From Lachnospira rogosae (GTDB lineage: Bacteria; Bacillota; Clostridia; Lachnospirales; Lachnospiraceae): a stretch of DNA of 64,000 bases. The translations under genes were made by a program, and so were the position numbers. This document shows, in pieces, positions 34,416 through 41,896 of this stretch; positions within the stretch are counted from its first letter, which is position 1, and the number at the start of each line of letters is the position of its first letter. The notes below the pieces were generated by a model that was not told where the DNA came from, searched no databases, and saw nothing but the letters and a program-made list of their open reading frames with translations. The DNA is taken from NCBI RefSeq assembly GCF_040096455.1, contig NZ_JBBMER010000009.1:46614-110613 (forward strand). The letters run 5' to 3'.

Positions 34416-34930
34416 TGACTAAGATTTCAGCGTATATAATGCCGCTTGTCATATTGATTATTGTTGGATATGGAATGTACAAAAAGAGTGATAATTACGA
34501 TAACTTTGTAAATGGTGCAGAGGATGGAATGAGGACAGTGGTTTCAATAGCACCTACACTGATTGGGCTTATGGTTGCGGTCGGAGTATTAAGAGCTTCT
34601 GGATTTCTTGATTTTATAGCTGAACTTTTAAGCGGTGTGTGTGGAAAGCTTGGAATACCGGCAAGCATAGTGCCGCTTATTATAGTAAGGCTGTTCAGTT
34701 CGTCAGCTGCAACCGGACTTAGCCTTGATATATTCAAGCAGTACGGAACAGACTCATATACAGGACTTATAACATCTATACTTATGGGGTGTACAGAAAC
34801 AGTATTTTACACAATGTCAGTATATTATATGGCGGCTCGCATTAAAAAAACGCGCTGGACACTTGCTGGTGCATTAATTGCAACAGCGGCAGGCATAGCT
34901 GCGAGTGTCATTCTTGCGCGTTATTGTTAA
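34412..34930 (+). CDS. spmB: Spore maturation protein B
   Basis: SpmB (172 residues), the partner of SpmA, has about five membrane helices and the family motif RLFSSSAATGLSLDIFKQYGTDSYTG. AAGGAGGGA (34400-34408) precedes the paired ATGs at 34412 and 34415. Translation is coupled to spmA by overlap. The pair implies that the organism, or a recent ancestor, forms spores. The stop codon lies only 3 bp from the stop of the convergent muramidase gene. Confidence 0.9.
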   Translation: MMTKISAYIMPLVILIIVGYGMYKKSDNYDNFVNGAEDGMRTVVSIAPTLIGLMVAVGVLRASGFLDFIAELLSGVCGKLGIPASIVPLIIVRLFSSSAATGLSLDIFKQYGTDSYTGLITSILMGCTETVFYTMSVYYMAARIKKTRWTLAGALIATAAGIAASVILARYC

Positions 34931-34933
34931 TTA

Positions 34934-36010
34934 TTATTTTTTCAGATTTTTCATAGCAATATTGATGTCTACATTGCCTGATACACCATTTATTGAACCT
35001 GTGCTTGTATACTGCCACATAGCGTATTTGTAGGGATAATATGGAGAGGCAGTCTGATAACCGGCGAACCATTTATCATAACCTTCAAGTCTTTCAAGTT
35101 CAACATTATCCATAAAATACAAAAGATTACTGTAGATTAATGGAGTATATCCAGCAGCTTTAATTGTGTCGCAAAATGCGATTATTACGTCAGTTAATTC
35201 ACTAGCCGAAAGATTTTCCTGACGGAAGCTGTCATTTTCTATAGCTTCTACGTCAATAGCGATTGGGTATGTAATATTATAAGGCTTTACAAGAGTAAGT
35301 ACATAGTTGGCTTCTTCGATAGCTTCCTCTTTGTTAAGAGCCTGTGAATAGAAGTATACACCGACATCTATATTATTCTTGATAGCATTAGTTGTGTAAG
35401 TATTAAATGAACTATCTTCCACAAGAAGTCCTGAGCCATAAGCCCTGTAGCCACATCTAATCATAGCAAAATCCACACCGGCGGCTTTAACCTTGGCAAA
35501 ATCCACATCAGAATTGTGCTTTGATAAATCAATTCCTGTATATGTCTTGGCATTAGTTCCTGAATAAGTCATCAATCCCTTATCATTGCGGGCAAAGGCT
35601 GATTTATCATATTCGCTTGCGGCAAGCTTAGGGTTAATATCGGCAAATACATAATTACCACTTCTATTGACATATACTATGTTGTCAGGATAAAGTTCTT
35701 TTAATAATGAGAGTGTAGATGAACCGCTCTCAAATCTGCTTCGGATAAGGTTAAGCATATCGTCTTTCTCAGTATTGCGTGCAGTTTCAATGTCCTTGTC
35801 CTCAATTCTTGCTACAGTATCAGCAGTTCTCTTGGAGTCGGTAACAAGCAGGACAATATTGGCTATTATTGAAGCGATGGCAGTAACAAGCAGAACAATT
35901 GTCAATACAGATAATTTGCTTTTGCTGCCAGTCCTGCTTTTATTCTTCTGTCTGGAATTAGCTTTCCAATCTGAACTGTTATCAGATTGGCTGTTGAAAT
36001 TATTATCCAT
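34934..36010 (-). CDS. Membrane-anchored GH25 muramidase
   Basis: This is a 358-residue protein with a basic cytoplasmic N-terminus, one membrane helix (about residues 34-56), a helical spacer and a C-terminal glycoside hydrolase family 25 domain. The active-site landmarks are GIDLSKHNSDVDFAKVKAAG, the catalytic IAIDVEA (Asp and Glu), GVYFYSQA and MWQYTSTGSINGVSGNVDIN. GH25 enzymes cut the glycan strand of peptidoglycan. It lacks separate wall-binding repeats, so it probably acts near the membrane. GAGGGA lies 6 nt before the ATG. Confidence 0.9.
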   Translation of the reverse strand: MDNNFNSQSDNSSDWKANSRQKNKSRTGSKSKLSVLTIVLLVTAIASIIANIVLLVTDSKRTADTVARIEDKDIETARNTEKDDMLNLIRSRFESGSSTLSLLKELYPDNIVYVNRSGNYVFADINPKLAASEYDKSAFARNDKGLMTYSGTNAKTYTGIDLSKHNSDVDFAKVKAAGVDFAMIRCGYRAYGSGLLVEDSSFNTYTTNAIKNNIDVGVYFYSQALNKEEAIEEANYVLTLVKPYNITYPIAIDVEAIENDSFRQENLSASELTDVIIAFCDTIKAAGYTPLIYSNLLYFMDNVELERLEGYDKWFAGYQTASPYYPYKYAMWQYTSTGSINGVSGNVDINIAMKNLKK

Positions 36011-36220
36011 AGGTATCCCTCTTTTCTTTATAGTACATTAATGTGTAACCGCATATAAATAAATGATAACTACAGTGTAAACGAGCTGTATTTAAAAGTC
36101 AAATAGTAAAATGTAGTAATTGTATTAGAAAAATATAAAAAATATAAGAAAACATATTGACAATATACTAAATAAATAGTATATATAATGTACACCATAT
36201 TTTTAATATACATCACATAT

Positions 36221-36478
36221 TTAGAGTATATCAGATGCCTGCATAAGATATATGTTGGGTGCATATATTTCTGATTCTTTAGCCTTTTGAAGAAGGTATT
36301 TATAGCGTTTCTGCTCAGAATTCAATTGATATATATAACAATCTATAAGGTCTGGGTCAGTTGCGTTATCAAAGTTGGCATATGCGGCACTAAGCGCAGC
36401 CTTTGTCATATTAATTTCCTCAACAAGATATTTTTCATCATATGTAGCAGGATTTTTTTTCTTGCTGAACATTTTCAA
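36221..36478 (-). CDS. DUF2508 family protein
   Basis: This 85-residue helical protein matches DUF2508 (YaaL-like): LVEEINMTKAALSAAYANFDNATDPDLIDCYIYQLNSEQKRYKYLLQKAKE is the family pattern. Function is unknown. In many Firmicutes the gene sits beside recR and bofA, but here it is alone. The start is TTG 36478, with GAGGT 7 nt upstream; ATG two codons later is the alternative. The gap to the GH25 gene (36011-36220) is AT-rich and shows nothing clear. Confidence 0.75.
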   Translation of the reverse strand: MKMFSKKKNPATYDEKYLVEEINMTKAALSAAYANFDNATDPDLIDCYIYQLNSEQKRYKYLLQKAKESEIYAPNIYLMQASDIL

Positions 36479-36629
36479 TAGAATTACCTCGTTTCCTCTT
36501 TTTTTATAAGTATAGTCAGTAATTGGTAATTCTATACATTAAACAGAATAATAGAATTAAGACAACTGTATTGTGGTGGCAATTTATATATAAAGTTGTC
36601 TGATAAGATATGGGAGAATTAAAGAGAAT

Positions 36630-37124
36630 ATGACAGAGCAGTACATAAGATACGCCGCTATGTTTATTATCATAATGATGGCGGTGATTGATGATTACAG
36701 ACGTTTTAAGGTGTCGAATAGAATTATAATTGCAGGAATGGTTATTGGTGTTGTTATTAATATGGGAAGCCTTATGTATGGAGGTGATGTGAGAGGGTAT
36801 ATATATGGCGGTATGGCAGGTTTTGCAATTATGTATATGGTGTATATATTTGGCGGCGTAGGTGCAGGAGATGTTAAGCTTCTTGCTGTGTGCGGACTGC
36901 TGATTGGTGTTACATATATTGTGAGGTTAATATGTGCGGCTATGGTATGCGGTGTATTAACAGGTGTATTAGAGAATGTTGGCGTAATTAAAGGCAGACA
37001 GGGTGTATGTATAAGAGATAATGTTTTAATAAAGCAGGGAAGACATACAATACATAGATTTCATTATACATATGCCTTGTGTCTTGGAGCGGCAATTATG
37101 GTGGTATTAAATATTAAAGCATAA
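36630..37124 (+). CDS. Tad prepilin peptidase (A24, TadV/CpaA-like)
   Basis: This 164-residue membrane protease processes Flp-type prepilins. Both catalytic Asp motifs are present: IDDYRRFKVSN after the first helix and GVGAGDVKLLA in the middle. It has about five membrane helices and lacks the methylase domain, as in TadV. It opens the Tad operon. The region before it has an inverted repeat AGACAACT...AGTTGTCT (36560-36567 and 36594-36601) that may be regulatory. GGGAGA precedes the ATG. Confidence 0.88.
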   Translation: MTEQYIRYAAMFIIIMMAVIDDYRRFKVSNRIIIAGMVIGVVINMGSLMYGGDVRGYIYGGMAGFAIMYMVYIFGGVGAGDVKLLAVCGLLIGVTYIVRLICAAMVCGVLTGVLENVGVIKGRQGVCIRDNVLIKQGRHTIHRFHYTYALCLGAAIMVVLNIKA

Positions 37125-37174
37125 AGCTGTAGATACTGTAATTAAGATTATATAGTGTATGGAGGAAAGTGTAT

Positions 37175-38185
37175 TTGGCAAAAGATAATATATGCGTGAT
37201 ATATGACGATGATGAGAGTTATGCCAAAAGGCTTATGGGAATAATTAACGACAGTAAGGATATTCCCTACAGGGCTAAAGTGTTTACCAAAGAGGAGGAG
37301 TTTAACAGATACATTTTAGCTAATAAGACAGATGTGTTAATGGTTAATGAAGAACAATACACATATGGCATTAATCATGAGGATATTAAGACAGATGATA
37401 ACAGCGTTATTGTTCTGTGTGAAGATGAGAAAGAAGCAGGAATTATTAATGATAAGAAAGAGAAAGGGCTTATCGGTGTGTGCAAATACCAGCCAGCTTA
37501 CCAGCTTTTAGGGTCAATTACAAGACAAAGACCAGATAGAACGCAGAGGGTTGAGGATATTACCAGATATATCGGAGTGTATGGCTTTAATTCGACTTTA
37601 AGAGTGACTTTGGCAATGGTTATTGCGGCGGCATATTCTAAAAAGGGACGGACACTTTTTATCAATCTTGATGAATTCTCAGGCATTGAGCATATTATGA
37701 TGTCTGACGGGTGTAGTAATCTGTCAGATGTATTCTATATGTTTAAGCAGGCAGGAGAGCATTTTACACAGCAGATTAGAGAATGTATAAAGGCGAATGA
37801 GTTATTTGACTATATACCGGCTGTGGTATGTGCTGATGATATATCGTATGTTAATGACAGGCTTATAAGTGGTCTGCTGGATGAGCTGGCACATAATTTA
37901 AAATATGATTATATTGTTGTTAATATATCAGAGGGAATTAACAAGCCTTGGAGCATTATGGGAAGATGCAGTAATGTATATATATCTGACAGTGGAGATT
38001 ATATAGAGAATTGCAGATTTAATAATCTGAAAAGATATTTTATTGAAAGCGGGAAGGAAGCTATTGTTGACAGAATGATGAGAATTAATCTTAAGATGAA
38101 GGATACAATGGATGAGGGTTTTCTTAAAAGAATTATGTATACAGATGCGTATGGTTATGTAAGTTCTTTATTAGATATGGTGTAG
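37175..38185 (+). CDS. TadZ/CpaE-like pilus localisation protein with altered Walker A
   Basis: This 336-residue protein has an N-terminal receiver-like domain (ICVIYDDDESYAKRLMG) that lacks the normal phospho-acceptor context, and a C-terminal ParA/MinD-like domain (RTLFINLDEFSG, YDYIVVNISEG). TadZ proteins place Tad machines at cell poles. The P-loop position reads GVYGFNSTLRVT, with no Lys and no GK(T/S), so nucleotide binding may be weak or lost. GTG 37169 is only 3 nt from GGAGG, so TTG 37175 (9 nt) is the better start. Confidence 0.8.
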   Translation: MAKDNICVIYDDDESYAKRLMGIINDSKDIPYRAKVFTKEEEFNRYILANKTDVLMVNEEQYTYGINHEDIKTDDNSVIVLCEDEKEAGIINDKKEKGLIGVCKYQPAYQLLGSITRQRPDRTQRVEDITRYIGVYGFNSTLRVTLAMVIAAAYSKKGRTLFINLDEFSGIEHIMMSDGCSNLSDVFYMFKQAGEHFTQQIRECIKANELFDYIPAVVCADDISYVNDRLISGLLDELAHNLKYDYIVVNISEGINKPWSIMGRCSNVYISDSGDYIENCRFNNLKRYFIESGKEAIVDRMMRINLKMKDTMDEGFLKRIMYTDAYGYVSSLLDMV

Positions 38186-38242
38186 AAATGACATAGAAGA
38201 AGTTAAGCATAGCATAGGGAGTAAGTATGAATAGCAGGCATT

Positions 38243-39478
38243 ATGGAAGAATTATTCTTTGAATTAAAACAAAAAGTCTATGAAAAGCTTGATATTAATC
38301 TGGACGTGTCCGATGAGGATTTGTATAAGGTAATAGATGTATGTATATATGAGATTTCACAGCATAGGGTTATATCTGTCCATAATAGGGAACTTTTAAG
38401 GCAGCAGCTTTATAATTCAATTAAACGTCTTGATATATTACAGGAGTTACTGGAAGATGATGATATAACAGAGATAATGATTAATGGGTATAAAGATATA
38501 TTTATTGAGAAGAAAGGCAGGATAACTAAATGGAATAAACAATTTGAAAGCAGAGAGAAGCTTGAAGATATAGCACAGAGAATAGCGGCGATGTCGAATA
38601 AGACAATTAATGAAGCGATACCTATTGTAGATACAAGGCTGGCTGATGGTTCAAGAGTGAATATGGTATTATCGCCGATAGCCATAGATGGACCAGTCAT
38701 AACGATAAGAAAATTCTATGATACGCCAATAGATATTGACAGATTAATTGAGTTAGGTTCTATAACTAAGGAAGCGGCAGATTTTCTTGAATTACTTGTA
38801 AAATGCCGTTACAACATATTTGTTTCTGGTGGCACAGGAAGTGGTAAAACAACATTTCTTAATGCACTGTCTAATTTTATTCCCAAAGATGAGCGAGTTA
38901 TTACAATTGAAGATTCGGCTGAATTGCAGATCCAGGGGGTTGGCAATCTTGTAAGACTTGAAGTAAGAAAGTCCAATATGGAATGTGATAATGAAGTCTC
39001 AATAAGAGATCTTATAAGGTCAAGCCTAAGAATGAGACCTGACAGAATAATTGTAGGTGAAACAAGAGGTGAGGAGGCTCTTGATATGTTACAGGCAATG
39101 GGAACAGGACACGATGGCAGCCTGTCAACAGGACACAGTAATAGTTCTAAGGATATGCTTACAAGATTAAGGACAATGGTTCTTATGGGAATAGATATGC
39201 CAGCAGAAGCTATTGACAGGCAGATTGCTTCTGCAATAGACATAATTGTCCATTTAAAAAGAATGAGGGATAAGACAAGAAAGGTATGGGAGATTACAGA
39301 AGTATGTGGTTATAAGAATAATGAATTTGAACTTGTTCCATTATATAAGTACGTTGAGGAGGGCGAAGATAAAAATGGAAAGATTATTGGCACACTTAAA
39401 AGACAGAATAACAGCCTTAAGAATACTGAAAAGCTTGAGTGGTCAAAAGACACAGGAACAATGCAATGTAAATCTTAA
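38243..39478 (+). CDS. tadA: Tad secretion ATPase (TadA/CpaF)
   Basis: This is a 411-residue hexameric secretion ATPase that powers Flp pilus assembly. It has Walker A GGTGSGKTT, the Asp box VITIEDSAELQI, Walker B region RPDRIIVGETRGEEALD and the His box GTGHDGSLSTGHS. The N-terminal domain carries ITEIMINGYKDIFIEKKG. Length is normal. No strong ribosome binding site sits before ATG 38243; TAGGGAGTAAG about 25 nt upstream is distant, so the start is the least sure part. Its 3' end overlaps tadB by 104 bp. Confidence 0.92.
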   Translation: MEELFFELKQKVYEKLDINLDVSDEDLYKVIDVCIYEISQHRVISVHNRELLRQQLYNSIKRLDILQELLEDDDITEIMINGYKDIFIEKKGRITKWNKQFESREKLEDIAQRIAAMSNKTINEAIPIVDTRLADGSRVNMVLSPIAIDGPVITIRKFYDTPIDIDRLIELGSITKEAADFLELLVKCRYNIFVSGGTGSGKTTFLNALSNFIPKDERVITIEDSAELQIQGVGNLVRLEVRKSNMECDNEVSIRDLIRSSLRMRPDRIIVGETRGEEALDMLQAMGTGHDGSLSTGHSNSSKDMLTRLRTMVLMGIDMPAEAIDRQIASAIDIIVHLKRMRDKTRKVWEITEVCGYKNNEFELVPLYKYVEEGEDKNGKIIGTLKRQNNSLKNTEKLEWSKDTGTMQCKS

Positions 39479-40217
39479 TAAATTTATTAAACGGGCACAT
39501 CTATCTGGTAGGAATGATTACATTTATCTTTTGCAGGCAGTATTGATAGTAACTGCTGTTTCTTATGTATTTTATGATAGTTTAATTCCAGTAATAATAT
39601 TCAGCCCTTATGTTATTTATCATATTAAAAAGCAGAGGTTTAATGAAAGGTATCAGAAGGATAATGAGCTTATAAGACAGTTCAGAGATGGGATGCAGGC
39701 AGTCTCATTTGCGTTGAATACGGGTTACTCAATTGAGAATTCATTTGCAGAGGCATTGCAGGAACTGGTTATGCTGTATGGACAAAATGCAGTAATTGTT
39801 GCAGATTTTAATATGATTGTGAACAGAATAAGAAGAAATGAAAATCTTGAAGATATATTAGACGATTATGCAGCAAGTACCAATCTGGATGACATAAAAT
39901 ATTTTGCTGAAATATTCAGATATGCGAAAAGGAGCGGAGGTGATGTAATAGGAATTATAAAGCAGACCTCGCATATAATTCACGAAAAGGCAGAAGTCCA
40001 GCAGCAGATAGATACAATAATTACAGGAAAGAGGCTTGAGCAAAGAGTTATGGTATGTATGCCGCTGGTGATTACATTATATCTTAGATTAACATCTCCT
40101 AAATATATTGATGTTCTTTATGGCAATGTTATGGGAATTATAGTTATGACAATATGCCTTCTGATATATGCCGCCGCAGTTATGCTGGCACAGAAAATAA
40201 CAGACATAAATATATGA
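39375..40217 (+). CDS. tadB: Tad inner membrane platform protein TadB
   Basis: This is a 280-residue type II secretion F-domain protein with two membrane helices in the first third (YLLQAVLIVTAVSYVFY, LIPVIIFSPYVIYHI) and two at the C-terminus. The central FRDGMQAVSFALNTGYSIENSFAEA is the T2SSF core. The frame is open further upstream within tadA, but ATG 39375, 10 nt after GGAGGG (39359-39364), is the only good start. That makes the first 34 codons overlap the end of tadA in another frame. Confidence 0.85.
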   Translation: MERLLAHLKDRITALRILKSLSGQKTQEQCNVNLNKFIKRAHLSGRNDYIYLLQAVLIVTAVSYVFYDSLIPVIIFSPYVIYHIKKQRFNERYQKDNELIRQFRDGMQAVSFALNTGYSIENSFAEALQELVMLYGQNAVIVADFNMIVNRIRRNENLEDILDDYAASTNLDDIKYFAEIFRYAKRSGGDVIGIIKQTSHIIHEKAEVQQQIDTIITGKRLEQRVMVCMPLVITLYLRLTSPKYIDVLYGNVMGIIVMTICLLIYAAAVMLAQKITDINI

Positions 40218-40284
40218 TACATATGATACGGCAGGTGGATAATATGAGGAGTGATTTAATATATAAGATAAGTGGAGTGTACAA

Positions 40285-41430
40285 ATGGAAATAAAAAGAC
40301 CAGAGCCGGGTGAAGAACCTGAACAGATAACGCTTGACGTTAAAGATGAGAATAGTGGAACCACTATAAGCATAGATACAGTTATTAGTCCAAGAAAGAT
40401 GACTTATGAGGAAACGATGTCCTGCTTTGACAGGGCATATGATGAATTGCTGGATATTTTGCAAAAAGATAATGATTCACTGGATAATATTGTTATGTCA
40501 ATTCAGTTCCCTGACAGCCTATGTAATGGGATTGTCAATATACATATATATCCGGAAGATTACCGGATTATAGATTATGACGGAACGGTATATAACGAAA
40601 ATATTGGTGCAGGTGAAAGTGTAGAAACAGCATTGAATTATGTAATGTCGTATGAAGATTATACAAGAAACGGAGTAATAGATATTAATGTTAAATCATT
40701 AGGGGAAAATCCGCATAGTATGCTAACGACAGATAAGCAGACACTTAAAAGAATTATAGACAACGCATTAAAGGAAAATGAGGATAAAGCTGTTATAGAA
40801 CTGCCGGATGCAATAAACAACACCAGTGTTACATATGCCTATGTGCAATCACAGACAGGAAGTAAGAATAATCTTTTATTTGCAGCTATGATTGTAATTG
40901 CTGTTATAGTGCTTATTTATTACAAGAAGAAAACCAAAGCTAAAGAGGAACAAAAGCTTAGGCAGAAGCAGTTACAGTATGACTATTCAGAGGTTATATC
41001 CAAGCTTACGCTTCTGCTTGGTGCAGGAATGACAGTACGCAGGGCGTGGGAGAAGATGATAGAAGATTATATGAGGAAAAAGAAAAGTGCTAAAGATGAG
41101 AGAATTGTGTATGAGCAGATGTATATAACAGATTGCCAGATAAAGTCAGGTATAAGTGAATATAAGGCTTATGAAGAATTCGGACATAGATGTCAGACAA
41201 GAGAATACCTGAAATTGGCATCACTATTACAGACTAATATAAAGAAAGGAACAAAAGAGTTAAAAGAATTATTATATCAGGAATCCTATGATGCATTTGA
41301 ACAAAGAAAGAGCCTTGCAGTTAAGAAAGGAGAGGAGGCAGCAACAAGATTATTAATGCCTATGTTTATGCTGTTGATAGTGGTAATGATAATTGTTATG
41401 GTGCCAGCAGTCATAAGCTTTCAGGTGTAA
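40285..41430 (+). CDS. tadC: TadC-like platform protein with extra N-terminal domain
   Basis: The C-terminal half of this 381-residue protein is a T2SSF domain (YDYSEVISKLTLLLGAGMTVRRAWEKM, then KLASLLQTNIKKGTKEL) with helices near residues 198-212 and at the end. The first 190 residues form a soluble, acidic alpha/beta domain not found in ordinary TadC, which comes before the first membrane helix. Its role is unknown. GTGGAG precedes the ATG. It pairs with TadB to form the pilus platform. Confidence 0.82.
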   Translation: MEIKRPEPGEEPEQITLDVKDENSGTTISIDTVISPRKMTYEETMSCFDRAYDELLDILQKDNDSLDNIVMSIQFPDSLCNGIVNIHIYPEDYRIIDYDGTVYNENIGAGESVETALNYVMSYEDYTRNGVIDINVKSLGENPHSMLTTDKQTLKRIIDNALKENEDKAVIELPDAINNTSVTYAYVQSQTGSKNNLLFAAMIVIAVIVLIYYKKKTKAKEEQKLRQKQLQYDYSEVISKLTLLLGAGMTVRRAWEKMIEDYMRKKKSAKDERIVYEQMYITDCQIKSGISEYKAYEEFGHRCQTREYLKLASLLQTNIKKGTKELKELLYQESYDAFEQRKSLAVKKGEEAATRLLMPMFMLLIVVMIIVMVPAVISFQV

Positions 41431-41539
41431 AAATGCAGGACAGGTCATAAGAATAAGTTACAAGAACAGGTAGAAGTTCTATTTATATGAAGATTGGTAT
41501 CGTTGCGTGCAGGATACTAATCTTTCAGGAAGCAATACA

Positions 41540-41681
41540 TAACTTTAAGGAGAAATATATACCTTGTAGGAAAATGTATAATTTTTGGGAGAAAATGTAT
41601 GCCTTGTAGGAAAATGTATAATTTTTGGGAGGAAATGTATGCTTTTTAGGAAAATGTATAATTTTTAGAAAGAAATGCACG
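41540..41681 (+). repeat. 40-bp tandem repeat with tiny reading frames before flp
   Basis: Three copies of 40 bp (41562-41601, 41602-41641, 41642-41681) follow a partial one (41540-41561). Each contains TAGGAAAATGTATAATTTTT, so an ATG sits 4 nt after AGG, and the stop of one tiny frame lies within the ribosome binding site of the next. Frames: 41574-41609 (MYNFWEKMYAL), 41614-41649 (MYNFWEEMYAF), 41654-41668 (MYNF). Copy 3 runs into the flp leader. This is about 100 nt of repeated leader between tadC and flp. Confidence 0.75.
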
Positions 41682-41698
41682 CAGAAAAGAGGATAAAT

Positions 41699-41896
41699 AT
41701 GGGAAATAGAATAGCACAAAATGTAATAATAAAGTCAGTTAAGAAATTCTGGAATGAAGAAGATGGAATGGGTGTTGTGGAAATAGTTCTTATTACAGTT
41801 GTTCTGATTGGCCTTGTAATAATATTTAAAAGCCAGATAACATCATTAGTCAATAAGCTTTTATCAAAGATGACTTCCCAGGCTAACAAAATATGA
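41699..41896 (+). CDS. flp: Flp-type pilin
   Basis: This 65-residue prepilin has a short basic leader, the cleavage motif EEDG followed by MGVVEIVLI (Glu at +5 after the cut), and one long hydrophobic helix (VVEIVLITVVLIGLVIIF), then a polar tail. It resembles the Flp1-like pilin family of clostridia and should be the main pilus subunit. AAGAGGA is 5 nt before ATG 41699. An in-frame ATG at 41675 derives from the third leader repeat and is a weaker start. ATGA overlap with the next gene. Confidence 0.85.
   Translation: MGNRIAQNVIIKSVKKFWNEEDGMGVVEIVLITVVLIGLVIIFKSQITSLVNKLLSKMTSQANKI

Noticed and set aside
41540..41681. Possible CRISPR array
   Set aside because: The 40-bp units are directly adjacent with no unique spacers and no cas genes are near.
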